A DNA stretch of 64,000 bases. Origin: Ehretia macrophylla (Eukaryota; Streptophyta; Magnoliopsida; Boraginales; Ehretiaceae). Below the pieces are notes generated by a model. That model made no database searches. It saw only the letters and a program-made list of their open reading frames with translations, and was not told the DNA's origin. Made by a program: the position numbers and the translations under genes. The stretch covers positions 8,601,501 to 8,665,500 of the forward strand of contig CM075765.1 in assembly GCA_037974665.1 (NCBI GenBank), written 5' to 3'. Of the stretch, positions 25,659 through 37,508 are shown piece after piece (within the stretch, counting starts at the first letter, position 1; each line of letters opens with the position of its first letter).

Positions 25659-26080
25659 TTCCTCGTTTTAACATGTTTCAGGAAAAGCTGTGGTTGGATG
25701 CTATGTACTGGTCTATGTGCATAAAATGCAAGTTGCTGGCTGTATGTGTTTTGTTTTGAGTTTATGAAACCTTGTGTATATTTCTATTGTCTAAAAGGTT
25801 GTAATATAAAGTAAAGCTTGCATTCTTGTATAAGTTAATAACTATAGATGAGTTGTAATAACTTCAATGATTTACTTAATTGCCTAGTTAGTTTGCATGC
25901 TTGTGTGAATGAGATTGTACCTTGGAGTTGGATTATAGTTTTGAGGTTACGTTAACTGCTTCCAGGTAAAATAATAGCCCTATAAACAAGGGAGACTCTG
26001 TCCGTTTTTTCTCATATTTCGTGACCTCGGGTATTGGAACGAGACTCCGGTCTCGTGAGAGATCGGGGCGTTACAGTCCC

Positions 26081-27947
26081 CGCACATGAATTTCCATTAT
26101 CAAGCATTTGTAACCTAGATAACAATAATACTTCCTAATTGACATATAAACGAGCACATTTACAATTAAAATAATTAAACAATAACTCATAATCTACACA
26201 ATAACCATCATAATGAAAATCAATAATTCAGTTAAGATGCCAAATATGATGCAACCCTCACCTTTACCAAGCTCTAGGACGCAAGACATGGCTCCAATTC
26301 AATCTTAAACACCTACAATGAATTCTAACCATACTCTAATCAATTCAAGCGTTAATTTAGAATTATGGACATATATGGCACAGTTGGCAACTAGGTTAAT
26401 CATAGTTTCTGAATACATTCTAGTTTACTTAGATATTACTATACCTTCGAATAACATTATCATACAAGACTTCAATAAGCTAAGCATTAAAATAACCCAA
26501 CTTCATTATAAACATGAATATAACTTTGATTCTCTTTAACCATGATGTTTATCCTCAAAATAGTTAGAACAATAGCAATAACATATAAACAACTAAATGA
26601 TTACAAAGGGGCATTAACACATTTCACATAGAACTTTACCAAAAGCTCAAGTATGTCTTAAAAACACATTTAAATACCGAAGGAACAGTTACAAGCTCAT
26701 AGAAGTGTGAGACAACCGATTTCCTACTTGATCCCCTTTGTAACACAAACCATTTTCCTTCCAAACTCAAGCTATTGTTCTAGATTAGTAAGTGGCCTAT
26801 TCCATACTTCTAATTAACCCATAAGGCACTCTTAGGACCCTCAAAGTTACCCATTTACCCGCGTTTAGCCCAAAAGCCCCAATTTTTTCCTTGTGAGTTT
26901 GTACTACATGTACCTCAACCGGAACTCAAATTAGAGTTAGCAAAGCTTATTTAAGACCTATATAGCCTAGGAATACCAAATATGAAGTCCAAATTAACCT
27001 GGATTTGCGATAGCCCCGAAACCCCTTTTAAAAAGTCGCCTATTTCATGTTTTTGTTAAGTTACGAGCAATTAAACTTTACGGGGCCATTACACTACCTT
27101 CATTAGCACCTAAAGCATCTATTTGGACTATTGAATCAAGCTATAAGGTTCATTTTCACAAAACCCTAAAAAATTCGTCACTATTCACCCCTACAATCAA
27201 ACTATCGATTTCAACCGTTTAAAATACGAAACAATAGCATAAATGTAGTCTCTACAACTTGTATACATCATATATTGGCATATTTGAGCATAGAAATATC
27301 ATTTGATAGCAAATCTGCAAAATCAAGAAAAGTGTAACATTTTAAAAATGCAAAAACAACCATGAAATCCCTCACCTATTGCGTGTAGAAGCTCGGGGAA
27401 GGCTAGAGAAACTTTAAACTACTTGTACCTAGCTTGGCTTGGCTTGGATTGAATAATTGGTGAGCAAAATTCTCTTCTTCCTCTCCAAATGGGCTGTCGG
27501 GTTTCTGCCCTTTTTCCAACTTTTCTGCTTTTTTTGTTTTTGTTTTGTTATGAGCTTATAAGTTATGTTGAGCATATATGTTAAGTAGGGTTAAGTTGGG
27601 TGTGAGTAATGTCTATAAAAATGAGTCTAGCTAGCTTAAAAATGAGTCTAAAGGTGAAATTATGTGCTACCTAACTAAAAAGATAAAGTTTCACTACGTA
27701 ATACTATTCACTAGTTCGATAAAACATTTTCTAAACGGGCGCTCTCAATACTAATTGCTCAAAAACATATTTTTCTCATTCCTAAAATAATTAATATGAT
27801 TCAAGAAAAATGCTAATTCGAAGTGAATATGCAGTTGAAAAACGTGATAAATAGTAACTACATAAAGCAACAAGTATGCACAGTAAAAATGCGCAAATAG
27901 TGGATGCAACAGTTAAAATGTATACGGTGAAGTTCTCGGATGTCACA
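26081..27947 (-). repeat. Array LTR 2, right part
   Basis: Continuation of LTR 2 after the nested solo LTR, ending GATGTCACA. It aligns with 30104-31957 of LTR 3 and 9831-12589 of LTR 1. A donor-like AATAGGTGAGGG lies on the minus strand near 27374. Confidence 0.87.
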
Positions 27948-29030
27948 TCCTCTCTCCCTTAAACAAATTGCATCCACACAATTCTTCTTCCAAGAGAACT
28001 CAGCATCAACTAAAGTCAAATTCTGATATTCTTTAACAGCTACTAAGCAGAATATTAAATAAAAATGCCTGTAAGAACTCAAGAAGAATCCACTATTCCT
28101 GTCTGAGAACTCTCAAATAAAGAGGCCAATTAGAGGCCCAAATGAAGATACCATTTAAAAATCTGTATAAAAACTCTGTTGAATATTACGAAGGCCATAG
28201 GAGAACTCCCAGTTAGAAGTGTCGAGAAATACCAAGAAAAGACCGAAGCATGAACACCGTAGACAATGTTGTATAATAAAGCTGAATAGAATCCCAAATA
28301 CCAAGTCTTCTGGGAAATGCCAATAAGAAAATACCGGAAGAATGTCCAACAAGAAAATACCAAAGGAAAATGCTTCAGAAAACCGTCATACAGAACCTCG
28401 AAAGAAGCCACTCATTTAAGACTGCTGAGCATAAAAGAACACCTTAATAGAATGCCAATAACCAAGCTCCAACTATAAACACCAACTCCCAAATAAAGGC
28501 TGATCAAATGCCTCTCATTCCCGCTAATCCACATAACTTGGAAGGCCGGCCACTAGTCACCTTTTGCCAAGGGAATAAAGAAGTCTTTCTTACCATTCGA
28601 CAGACTATGTATGAATGCCAAAATATTACATATATATAAACATTCTTTAAGCTATTATGCAAGCATGATTATAAAAGAACTTATAAAAACAATGTAAGCA
28701 ACAAAGTCATTCAAGTGTGAATCATAACATAACCAATTCAATTCACAACAAAATTTAATTCAAAATGCTCAAGTACATACATTACAATCAATAATTCAAG
28801 CAGATAACGATTCACGAGGTCAATTCGATGCAACTTCACTTCACTTAGCACACGTTTAGCACATAACACATAATTATATCACATAGCTGCACACATCAAT
28901 TCAAGACACACAATCATACATACTGGAACACACTTTCAAAACATACTCAACAAGCACACACGCAAGGGTTACTACCCGACAGGCCGATGAGCTTGTCCCG
29001 GTGGAGAGCTAACTAAGCTCTAATACCACT
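27948..29030 (-). mobile_element. Array internal domain 2, non-coding (1083 bp)
   Basis: It has the same length and order as internal 1: purine tract on the left, degenerate AATACC-type repeats, and a primer-binding-site-like TGGTATTAGAGC (29017-29028, minus) on the right. It differs from internal 1 by scattered substitutions, so the duplication is not recent. No gag or pol was seen. Confidence 0.85.
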
Positions 29031-31957
29031 TGTAACGCCCGATCCCTCACAAGACCGGAGGCTCTAAGAACCATGCTATTCTCAACCCAACCCCAAACCT
29101 GGGCATAAATTTTAGGAAAAACAGGCAGAGTCTCCCCTGTACCATGGACATTCTGGAAACCTGTAAACATAATATAAGCCATAATACAACTAAAATCTAA
29201 CTCCAACAACTCCAGCTTTAACTATCTCAGCTTCAAGGTCGACCGAGTCTTAAGCAAGACATAGAAAACGCATCCAAGCATGCATTTATCAATCCTTGAA
29301 ACCTTATCTCTTTTAATCCGCTTATCATACCACTCTATATTAACCATTAGATTTTCTTATAAACTAAAGACAAACAACTATTAACTTTTATTAACACACA
29401 AGCAAGCATGCAAGACAATCAAGCAATAAGGTAAATCGTTAAATTATTACAGGCCAATGGTTCTTCAGACTTTAATACAATCTTCCACGATATGTTACAA
29501 ATACATACAAGACCTCCACTTTACAAATTATACTACCATGACAAGTAACCCTCTAATGCACAGAAATCCAGACAGATTGTAGGCACATTAATTGCTTCGT
29601 ATTAAACCTAAAAGTGTTAATAATGAGGGTGAGCATACAAAACACGTATGCCCTGTGAGGGAGGTTTTCGAAACCATTTTCGTGCAATGCAATAAATAAT
29701 CACAGGATGAACAATAAAGCAAAATAAATAAGCGATAGCCAAATATGTTACACTTATTAAAAGGATATCGATTCATAATATTTATCCCTCCAAACTCTCG
29801 AACCACGAACCACGAACACGAACCTCGATCTCGACATGCTAGTATCCCTTACACCAATAGGTATTCTAGATGTACCCGATCCTATGACCCAACACCCCCT
29901 GGTATACTCCATACCAGGCGAGTGAGGGAATAGGGCACGGAGCTAGAACAACCAACCTCAGCAAGCCCAATGCCGCTCGGAGAGGCCTATCGTATCCGTC
30001 CCGAACAATGAGGTTGCGCAACCACGATGCAATGCAAGTATGATGACAATGACAATATAATCAATAAACACATTTAAGGACAACAAAGTTGGTTGTCCTC
30101 GCACATGAATTTCCATTATCAAGCATTTGTAACCTAGATAACAATAATACTTCCTAGTTGACATACAAACGAGTACATAACAATACAATTAAAGTAATTA
30201 AATAATAACTCATAATCTACACAATAACCATCATAATGAAAATCAATAATTCAGTTAAGATGCCAAATATGATGTAACACTCACCTTTACCAAGCTCCAG
30301 GACGCAAGATATGACTCCAATTCAATCTTAAACACCTACAATTAATTCTAACGATACTCTAATCAATTCAAGCGTTAATTTAGCATTATGGACATATATG
30401 ATACAGTTAGCAACTAGGTTAATCATAGTTTCTGAATACATTCTAGTTTACTTAGATACTACTATACCTCCGAATAACATTATCACACAAGACTTCAATA
30501 AGCTAAGCACTAAAATAACCCAACTTCATTATAAACATGCATATAACTTTGATTCTCTTTAACCATGATGTTTATCCTCAAAACAGTTAGAACAATAGCA
30601 ATAGCATATAAACAACTAAATGATTATAAAGGGGCATTAAAACATTTCACATAGAACTTTACCAAAAGCTCAAGTATGTCTTAAAAATACATTTGAACAC
30701 CTAAGGAACAATTACAAGCTCATAGAAGCGTGAGACAACTGATTTTCTACTTGATCCCCTTTGTAACACAAACCATTTTCCTTCCAAACTTAAGCTATTG
30801 TTCTAGATTAGTAAGTGGCATATTCCATACTTCTAATTAACCTATAAGGCACCCTTAGGACCCTCGAAGTTACCCATTTATCCGCGTTTAGCACAAAAGT
30901 CCCAATTTCCTCCTTGTGAGTTTGTACTACACGTACTTTAACCGGAGCTCAAACGAGAGTTAGCAAAGCTTATTTAGGACCTATATAGCCTAGCAATACC
31001 AAATGTGAAGGCCAAATTAACCCAGATTTACGATAGTCCCGAAACCTCTTTTAAAAAGTCGCATATTTCATGTTTTTGTTAAGTTAAGAGCAATTAAATC
31101 TTACGGGGCCATTACACTACATTCATTAGCACCTAGAGCATCTATTTGGACTATTGAATCAAGCTATAAGGTTCATTTTCACAAAACCCTAGAAAATTTG
31201 TCACTATTCACCTCTACAATCAAAATTTCGATTTCAACCATTTAAAATACGAAACAATAGCATAAATGTAGTATCTACAACTTGTATACATCCTATATTG
31301 GCATATTTGAGCATAGCAATATCATTTGATATCAAATCTACAAAATCAAGAAAAGTGTAAAATTTTAAAAATGCAAAAACAACAATGAAATCCCTCACCT
31401 ATTGCGCGTAGAAGCTCGGGGAAGGCTAAAGAACACTCTAAACTAGTTGTACCTAGCTTGGCTTGGCTTGGATTGAAGAATTGGTGAGCAAAATTCACTA
31501 TTTCCTCTCCAAATGGGCTGTCGGGTTTCTGTCCCTTTTTCCAGCTTTTTTTTTTGTTATGAGCTTATATGTTATGTTGAGCATATATGTTAAGTGGGGT
31601 TAAGTTGGGTGTGAGTAATGTCTATAAAAATGAGTCTAACTAGCTTAAAAACGAGTCTAAATGTGAAATTATGTGCTAGCTAACTAAAAAGATAAAGTTT
31701 TACTATGTAACACTATTCACTAGTTCAATAAAATATTTTTTAAACAGGCGCTCTCAACACTAATCACTCAAAAGCATATTTTTCTCATTCCTAAAATAAT
31801 TAATATGATTTAAGAAAAATGCTAATTCGAAGTAAATAAGCAGTTGAAAAATGTGATGAATAGTAACCACATAAAGCAACAAGTAATGCACAATAAAAAT
31901 GCGCAAATAGTAGATGCAACAGTTAAAATTTGTACGGTGATGTTCTCGGGCGTCCCA
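29031..31957 (-). repeat. Array LTR 3 (2927 bp)
   Basis: The rightmost LTR and, on the minus strand, the 5' LTR of the array. It starts TGTAACGCCCGATCC and ends at 31957 against the AGGAT target copy. Its hairpin TGAGCATAC/GTATGCCCT lies at 29630-29654 and a donor-like AATAGGTGAGGG lies near 31394 on the minus strand. Confidence 0.88.
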
Positions 31958-31962
31958 AGGAT

Positions 31963-32733
31963 TGTTCACCAAGTGTTGCTCCCATTGTGAAAGGCGATAG
32001 GTTCAATTTAAAACAATGTCCCAATAATGACTTTGAGAGGGAATCTATGAAGAACATCCCATATGCTTCTTCCGTCGGAAGCTTTTTGTATGCTCAGGTT
32101 TGCACTAGACCTGACATTGTATTTGCTGTGGGGTTGTTAGGGAGATATCAAAGTAACCCAGGTATGGATCACTGGAGAGCTACAAAGAAAGTTATTAGGT
32201 ATCTTCAAGGAACGAAAAACTACATGCTTATGTATAGACAAAAGGACAATCTGGATGTGATTGACTACTCAGATTCAGACTTTGTTGGCTGTGTTGATTC
32301 TCGCAAATCAATATCAGGGTACATTTTCATGACAGCTGGTGAAGCTGTTTCTTGGAGGAGTATCAAGCAGACCTTAACTGTTATTTCTACCATGGAAGTC
32401 GAGTTCGTTTCCTATTTTGAGGCCACTTCGCATGGTGTATGGCTTAAGAGTTTCATTTATGGGCTTTGAATCATGGATTCCATTTGTCGGCCATTGAGAA
32501 TTTTTTGCGACAATTCAACTGCTGTTTTTACGGCCAAGAACAACAAAAGTAGGAGTCAAAGTAAACACATCGACATTAAGTATTTGGCCATAAGCGAACG
32601 TGTAAAAGATAAGAAAGTGGTCGTTGATCACATTAGCACTGAGTTAATGATCGCTGATCCTTTGACTAAGGGCAAGCCACCATTGAAATTCAAGGATCAT
32701 ATAGAGAAAATGAGGTTTGGTTTCCCTATGTAA
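31963..32733 (+). mobile_element. Ty1/Copia pol relic, right part (end of RT and RNase H)
   Basis: Resumes the Copia pol that stops at 8845, right after the second AGGAT (31958-31962). Blocks seen are PYASSVGSFLYAQVCTRPDI near 32070, HWRATKKVIRYLQGTK near 32170, the RNase H block YSDSDF-GCVDSRKS-SGY near 32260, FCDNSTAVF near 32500, KHIDIKYL near 32568 and ADPLTKG near 32650. All are standard Ty1/Copia landmarks in the right order. The Copia lineage is not resolved. Confidence 0.92.
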
Positions 32734-33400
32734 TTGTATACATATAGTTTCTTAATGAAACTTTTATATATTGTGATGTTTTCTCATTTATGTGTGCACC
32801 TTAATTTATTTCAGAAAAATATTTTTGTAATGGACCACAATAAACGTAGGGTTTATTCATTAAATAAGGTTACCAAAGACGTGTTTAAACGTAAAGATTA
32901 GATGTTATTATTAAACACGTTAATAATAAAATCTAAATCGGGTCTTTTGCATGATGGTATTATGAATACCAAAGATCTATCACCATGACTCATGTTGCAA
33001 TGAGAGGGATAAGGTATTTGTACGCTACACTCTTTTTCCTTCACAAATATTTTTTTTCACAGGGTTTTTCCTAGTAAGGTTTTAACGAGACATGGCAAAT
33101 ACGCTTAATATGATAAAAACATGTCGAGCCAAAGGTTTTTTCTTAAGGATGAACTCCAAAAAGAGCCAAAGGTTTTTTCTTAAGGATGAACTCCAAAAAG
33201 AAGTAATATAGATGTTCATCGAAGATCGGTTTGTGTCAACTGAAAGAATACTCTTAATATGCTCAAATGAAAGGGAGACAAATACACGTTGTACGGTGGT
33301 CAGAAAGAGTATATCTAACTTGTTCTGGTCAATTTAGAAAAGGATTTTACAACGTAAGAAAATCTAACAACTTAATTATTTTTAGTATTACTTAATTGAT
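32734..33400 (+). mobile_element. Copia 3' non-coding region, probable 3' LTR (edges uncertain)
   Basis: AT-rich sequence after the pol end. GGGTTTTTCC-AGTAAGGTTTTAACGAGAC at about 33062-33090 is a phrase common in plant Copia LTRs. There is no second LTR or target-site copy in view to fix the ends. Confidence 0.55.
33126..33199 (+). repeat. Tandem duplication, 37 bp x 2
   Basis: The unit beginning GAGCCAAAGG and ending CTCCAAAAA occurs twice back to back (33126-33162 and 33163-33199) with no difference, within the presumed Copia LTR. Confidence 0.9.
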
Positions 33401-34200
33401 TCTAAAACCTTGGAAATTGCATGGAAGTAAAATATGAGTCAAAAGGTTTTATAAAATGTTCTTGGTAGGAAAAGAATGTTAATGAAAGACCTCAATATAT
33501 TAAATTAGAGTTTCGAATTTAAGAATCTGTGAAAATTCTTGGTCTCTCTTGTCATCTCTTCCAATTCACAAATCGGGATTTTAATTGTTTTTTTTCTCTC
33601 TCACTAATTTTTCTTAAACTACAGTAAATCATCTTAAAGTTTATATTTCAGTTTGAATATGGTTATACACCTTTTACAAATATCACCTAGCTCTAAGCAT
33701 CTACGGCCAAATGGTTAATGCACCCAACTCAGATGCTAGTATTTTGTAATTTCTCATGTTAAAATTTTTTATAGCCATTTGTTGTTCTAGAATACAATGA
33801 TTCACTTTCACAAAAAAAAAAAATTGATATTGTAATCTAAATATAACATCATAGTAGTCTTTAACTTGATTTTAATTTGAAGTAAAGTATTTTTCACATA
33901 ATCAAGTTATTTATACTAAGAAACAACGATTACTTAATAGTACAAGGAAAACTAGAATGAAATTGATATACCAGTGGACTAACATAAGGCCTCTAAATTT
34001 TGTTTCTCATAGAGAATATTTGAAATGAAGCACGCAATAATACATCAGTAATTAACATTATTAGTACTCTATGATGCCCCTTTGATAGACTGACATCCCC
34101 CTTGTAGTACTTGTCATTTATTACATGAAACATCTTCGTCCATAGAAGTTCCTCTCAACGAGCGGTATTTGTAGGAAACAACATTGAAGCAGTATCTAAT
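33401..34200. other. AT-rich stretch with no recognised gene
   Basis: No protein-like frame, terminal repeats or RNA gene was found. It holds a short A run near 33815 and separates the Copia relic from the kinase relic. Confidence 0.6.
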
Positions 34201-35966
34201 TCCAAGTTGTGCTGTCCTGAAGTGTTAGAAGTATTGGTATATATAACTGCTTAATTCAACTGCGTAATGATCACTTGTGCCAGCTCCACCATAGAGGTCC
34301 GTTGCTTCATTCTCAACTATTAACCCCAGAGTCTCCTCGTTATCTTGGGGTTGTATCCAGGGATGCTTGTTGAATTTCTTTAAACATTCATGCTCCATTG
34401 CAACTTCTTTCATTGTAGGCCTATCTTAACTGTTCAAATGAACATATCTCTTTACAGGTTGAGCTACTGCTTGGACTTGTTTTAATGACCTCTCTCTTAC
34501 AACTCGAGGATCAAGTCTTCGGAACAAACGATTCTCCTTCATAGACATGACAAGGTAAGTGGTCAAGTGTCTTTCTTCTAGGCTTCTTTCCATACCAAGA
34601 TGTTTCTTCCCTATCAATAATTCTGCAAAAACTACTCCGAAACTATATACATAGCTTTTTTCTGTTAATTGACTAGTATGAAAATATTCGGCATCCAAAT
34701 AGCCTAATGTTCCTTGAACTAATGTTGTCACTTGAGTTTGATCCAAGGTGACTAATCTTGAGGCTCCAAAATCTGATATTTTTGTTGTGTAATAATCATC
34801 TAATAATATGTTTGTTGACTTAATATCTCAATGGATAATGGGTTTGGAAGCTTGAGAATGAAGATAAGCTAATGCACTCGCAGCTTCGGCAACTATCCTT
34901 AACAAATTGTCCCATGAGAGCCAAGATGTTCAACTATTGTGGATGTAGTAGAATAGAGTTCCATTGGAAATATATTCAGACAGTAACAAAGGAATCTCAA
35001 TCGCTAAACAACACCCCAAAAGTTTCATAACATTTTGATTGTTGACTTGTGTAAGAATAAACACCTAATTGATAAACCATTCTATTTGACTCTTATCCAT
35101 CGTTTTGAACTTTTTAATTGGAACCATGCGTTTATCTAATAGAATTCCCTTATAAACTATAGCATATCCACATCGACCGACAATCCTATCTTCAGCATAA
35201 TTGTTTGTGGCTTTATCCAATTCTTCGGCTGTGAAAATTTTTCTTGATTCCGCACCACCCTCATTTGAACTAATTTGTTGTTTCAATAAAAGACCTCTAT
35301 TTTGCACAAAAAAAATTATCTTTCATTTTAATAAGCTCCCTCTTCTGGATAGTAAAGTATAGCCAGCTTACGAGAGTAATTAAGGATAAAATGCCGAGTC
35401 CTATACTAGCAGGCCATTTCAATATCGAATAAGGACTTCCATTAATTATTTCCTTTTTTTGGCATTGAAAATAAATATCATAAATATAGATAGAATTGAA
35501 ATACTAGACAAAATAAAGAGGGCAATTCTGTGCCATTCTGTTGCGTAATTATCAAGAGTAAATTTTGCAACTGAACTGGGCTATTTCTAACACTTCTAAA
35601 TTGTTCACAGAAATGATGCAATGCGTAGATGTCAACCTCTTCTTCTTTGTCCTTTATACAGTCCCATATTAAATGCTCTATCAATTTGGGAAATTACTCG
35701 TCAATTCGGACTAAGGCCAATTATATGTTTGGGGAAATTATTCTGTTAGTCCGATCCGGACTAAGGTTTGTCTTTCATAGTTAACAATATAAGAAACTAA
35801 TCATGGATTAATTTAGACTGATCTAAGAATTTTCCGTTTGATAGAGCAAAATGAAGCCAATAAATCAACTTCTTTAACATAGACAACTTATTTATTTAAT
35901 TTTTTTTTGTTTTATATAAAATGGAGATGGTATGGACTCATGACTCAATGCCAATCATTATAGTTT

Positions 35967-36344
35967 GGGTAAAGGTCTAGTTTAGTCCATTATGTTTGGT
36001 GTAAATAACACTTTCATCCATTATCTTTCAAAATGAACCTTTTAGTCCATTATCTTTGGTGTAAATGACACTTTCATCCATTATCTTTCGAAATAAACCT
36101 TTTAGTTCAATATATTTCACATAAGTAACATCGTTAGTCCAACTTCAAAACATATTGGAGAAAATATATTGGACTAATGGCGTCATTGATGTGAAACATA
36201 TTGGACTAAAAGACTCATTTCGAAATATAATTGATGAAAGTGTCATTTACACCAAAGATAATGGATTAAAAGGTTCATTTTGAAAGATAATAGATGAAAG
36301 TGTCATTTATACAAAACATAATGGACTAAACTAGACCTTTACCC
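35967..36344. mobile_element. Mutator-type MITE, 378-bp near-perfect hairpin
   Basis: The left end GGGTAAAGGTCTAGTTTAGT is the reverse complement of the right end, and most of the element folds on itself with a turn near 36150. It is flanked by a 9-bp duplication TTATAGTTT (35958-35966 and 36345-36353), the size made by Mutator-like transposases. There is no coding sequence, so it would be mobilised in trans. It lies between the extracellular and membrane parts of the kinase relic, probably in an intron. A long hairpin transcript could feed small-RNA production, which is inference. Confidence 0.88.
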
Positions 36345-36353
36345 TTATAGTTT

Positions 36354-36936
36354 ATGAGAAAGATAAATGGATAGAACTTTTACTCTACAGATTTTTGAGG
36401 GTATACTAAATACCGTAAAATAAATAGAAAGTAAGCAAAAATTAAAGAATATTTTGATCATTATTCTCATAATATAAGCTTTGTGAAAGAAGAATCTAAA
36501 CAACAACATGAGTTCCTACTTTGATCACATCCTTGTGGGATATGACTCGAATCTCAAGTAAAATCAGATATTAAAGATAACTAAATGTTTGATAAAAGTT
36601 AAATACTATGGAAGATAGAAATCCTAATCCTAGTGGGATTAGCAATTGTAACCTATGAATAACACTACATATGTTAGATTTATTTGTCACGCATGACAAA
36701 GTGGGTGTACCATATTAGATTGGATTAGATTAGAGTTAGAGGATATACGCTTGTAAGTAGGTGTATAAGAATCGTTGTTATAGCTATTAATATTACTAAT
36801 AAAAAATAATGTTTTGTGGACGTAAGTTATGCTGAACTACGTTAAAATAGTATATCTATGTACACGATCCTCTATATGTGCACAATCCTTCTCACAATTC
36901 TGCTTTGATGACAACAAGAAATGTACATAATTAATT
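36354..36936 (-). other. Probable intron remnant of the WAK-like pseudogene
   Basis: It lies between the MITE and the donor-like ATAG/GTAATT at about 36938. No protein-like frame or repeat was recognised. Standard WAK genes often carry EGF-like segments near here, but none is seen. Confidence 0.4.
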
Positions 36937-37508
36937 ACCTATGAAGACCTTGATCACCAGAAACTCTGAGATTTCACGAATGCATCCTTGACTATTCTTT
37001 TTCCTGTTACCATAATGTCCATGTGGACAAGATCCGTTAATCACATCATCTACTTCGGAATAGGACGACACGCATCCAGTGTAGGTGGTCCAATTTCCTG
37101 CACCTATATAACCAATGACATCGCAGCTTATGGCGAATAATATGTTTGTGTTTGAGAAGGAAAATGGACTTTTTCCTAGATTAGTCCACGCAGGGTTAGA
37201 ATATGTTGGTGCCCCTAATGAATCGTAACACCTCCTAGCGATGCCTGTTTAAAAGCGCAGTTCGGTATCTGATATATCATATACCGTGATGTTACCTACG
37301 AAGGGCTTGGCAAGGTTGAAAGTAGAGTTGCATAAGATTTCAAACCCAGGATCTAAAACACAACCTATTTCTTCGCCGACCCCAAACGGGTACAAAACCG
37401 TCGGTTTTCACATCTGCTTGAGCATCCAGGCTTGGCTATGGAGGGAGCTTTTAGTATAGAATGAGTGTCAATTGTATTGGTTGAGGTCGTGGGAGTATTA
37501 GTCTCTTT

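Larger units (their letters stand above)
14735..26075 (+). mobile_element. Solo LTR of about 4.15 kb, itself split by a nested element
   Basis: It starts TGTGACGCTC and ends GGGGCGTTACA. The flanks GTCCT (14730-14734) and GTCCC (26076-26080) are target-site copies differing at one base. The LTR sequence is 14735-18175 plus 25366-26075, 4151 bp in all, which is long for the family. No primer-binding site or internal region was found, so it is best read as a solo LTR. It carries the shared LTR module: a donor-like AGTGAGTG near 15290, GGTTGCGCAAC near 18045, a GGGGTAC/GTACCCC hairpin near 25418, a perfect TGAGTAAC/GTTACTCA hairpin at 25639-25658 and an acceptor-like TTTCAG at 25676-25681. No acidic ORF follows that acceptor. 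Confidence 0.85.
8846..31957 (-). mobile_element. Non-coding Tekay-related LTR array: three LTRs, two internal domains, one target-site duplication
   Basis: Outer ends are TGTAACGCCC at 8846 and a TG...CA-type end at 31957, flanked by AGGAT (8841-8845 and 31958-31962). Components on the plus strand are LTR 8846-12589, internal 12590-13672, LTR 13673-14734 plus 26081-27947 (split by a nested insertion), internal 27948-29030, and LTR 29031-31957. On the minus strand each internal begins with a primer-binding site like TGGTATTAGAGC and ends in a purine tract (AAGGGAGAGAGGA). Neither internal contains gag or pol, so mobility would have depended on an autonomous Tekay. The leader, polypurine tract and LTR ends resemble the young Tekay element. 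The two internals are each 1083 bp and differ by a few percent by eye. Confidence 0.9.
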
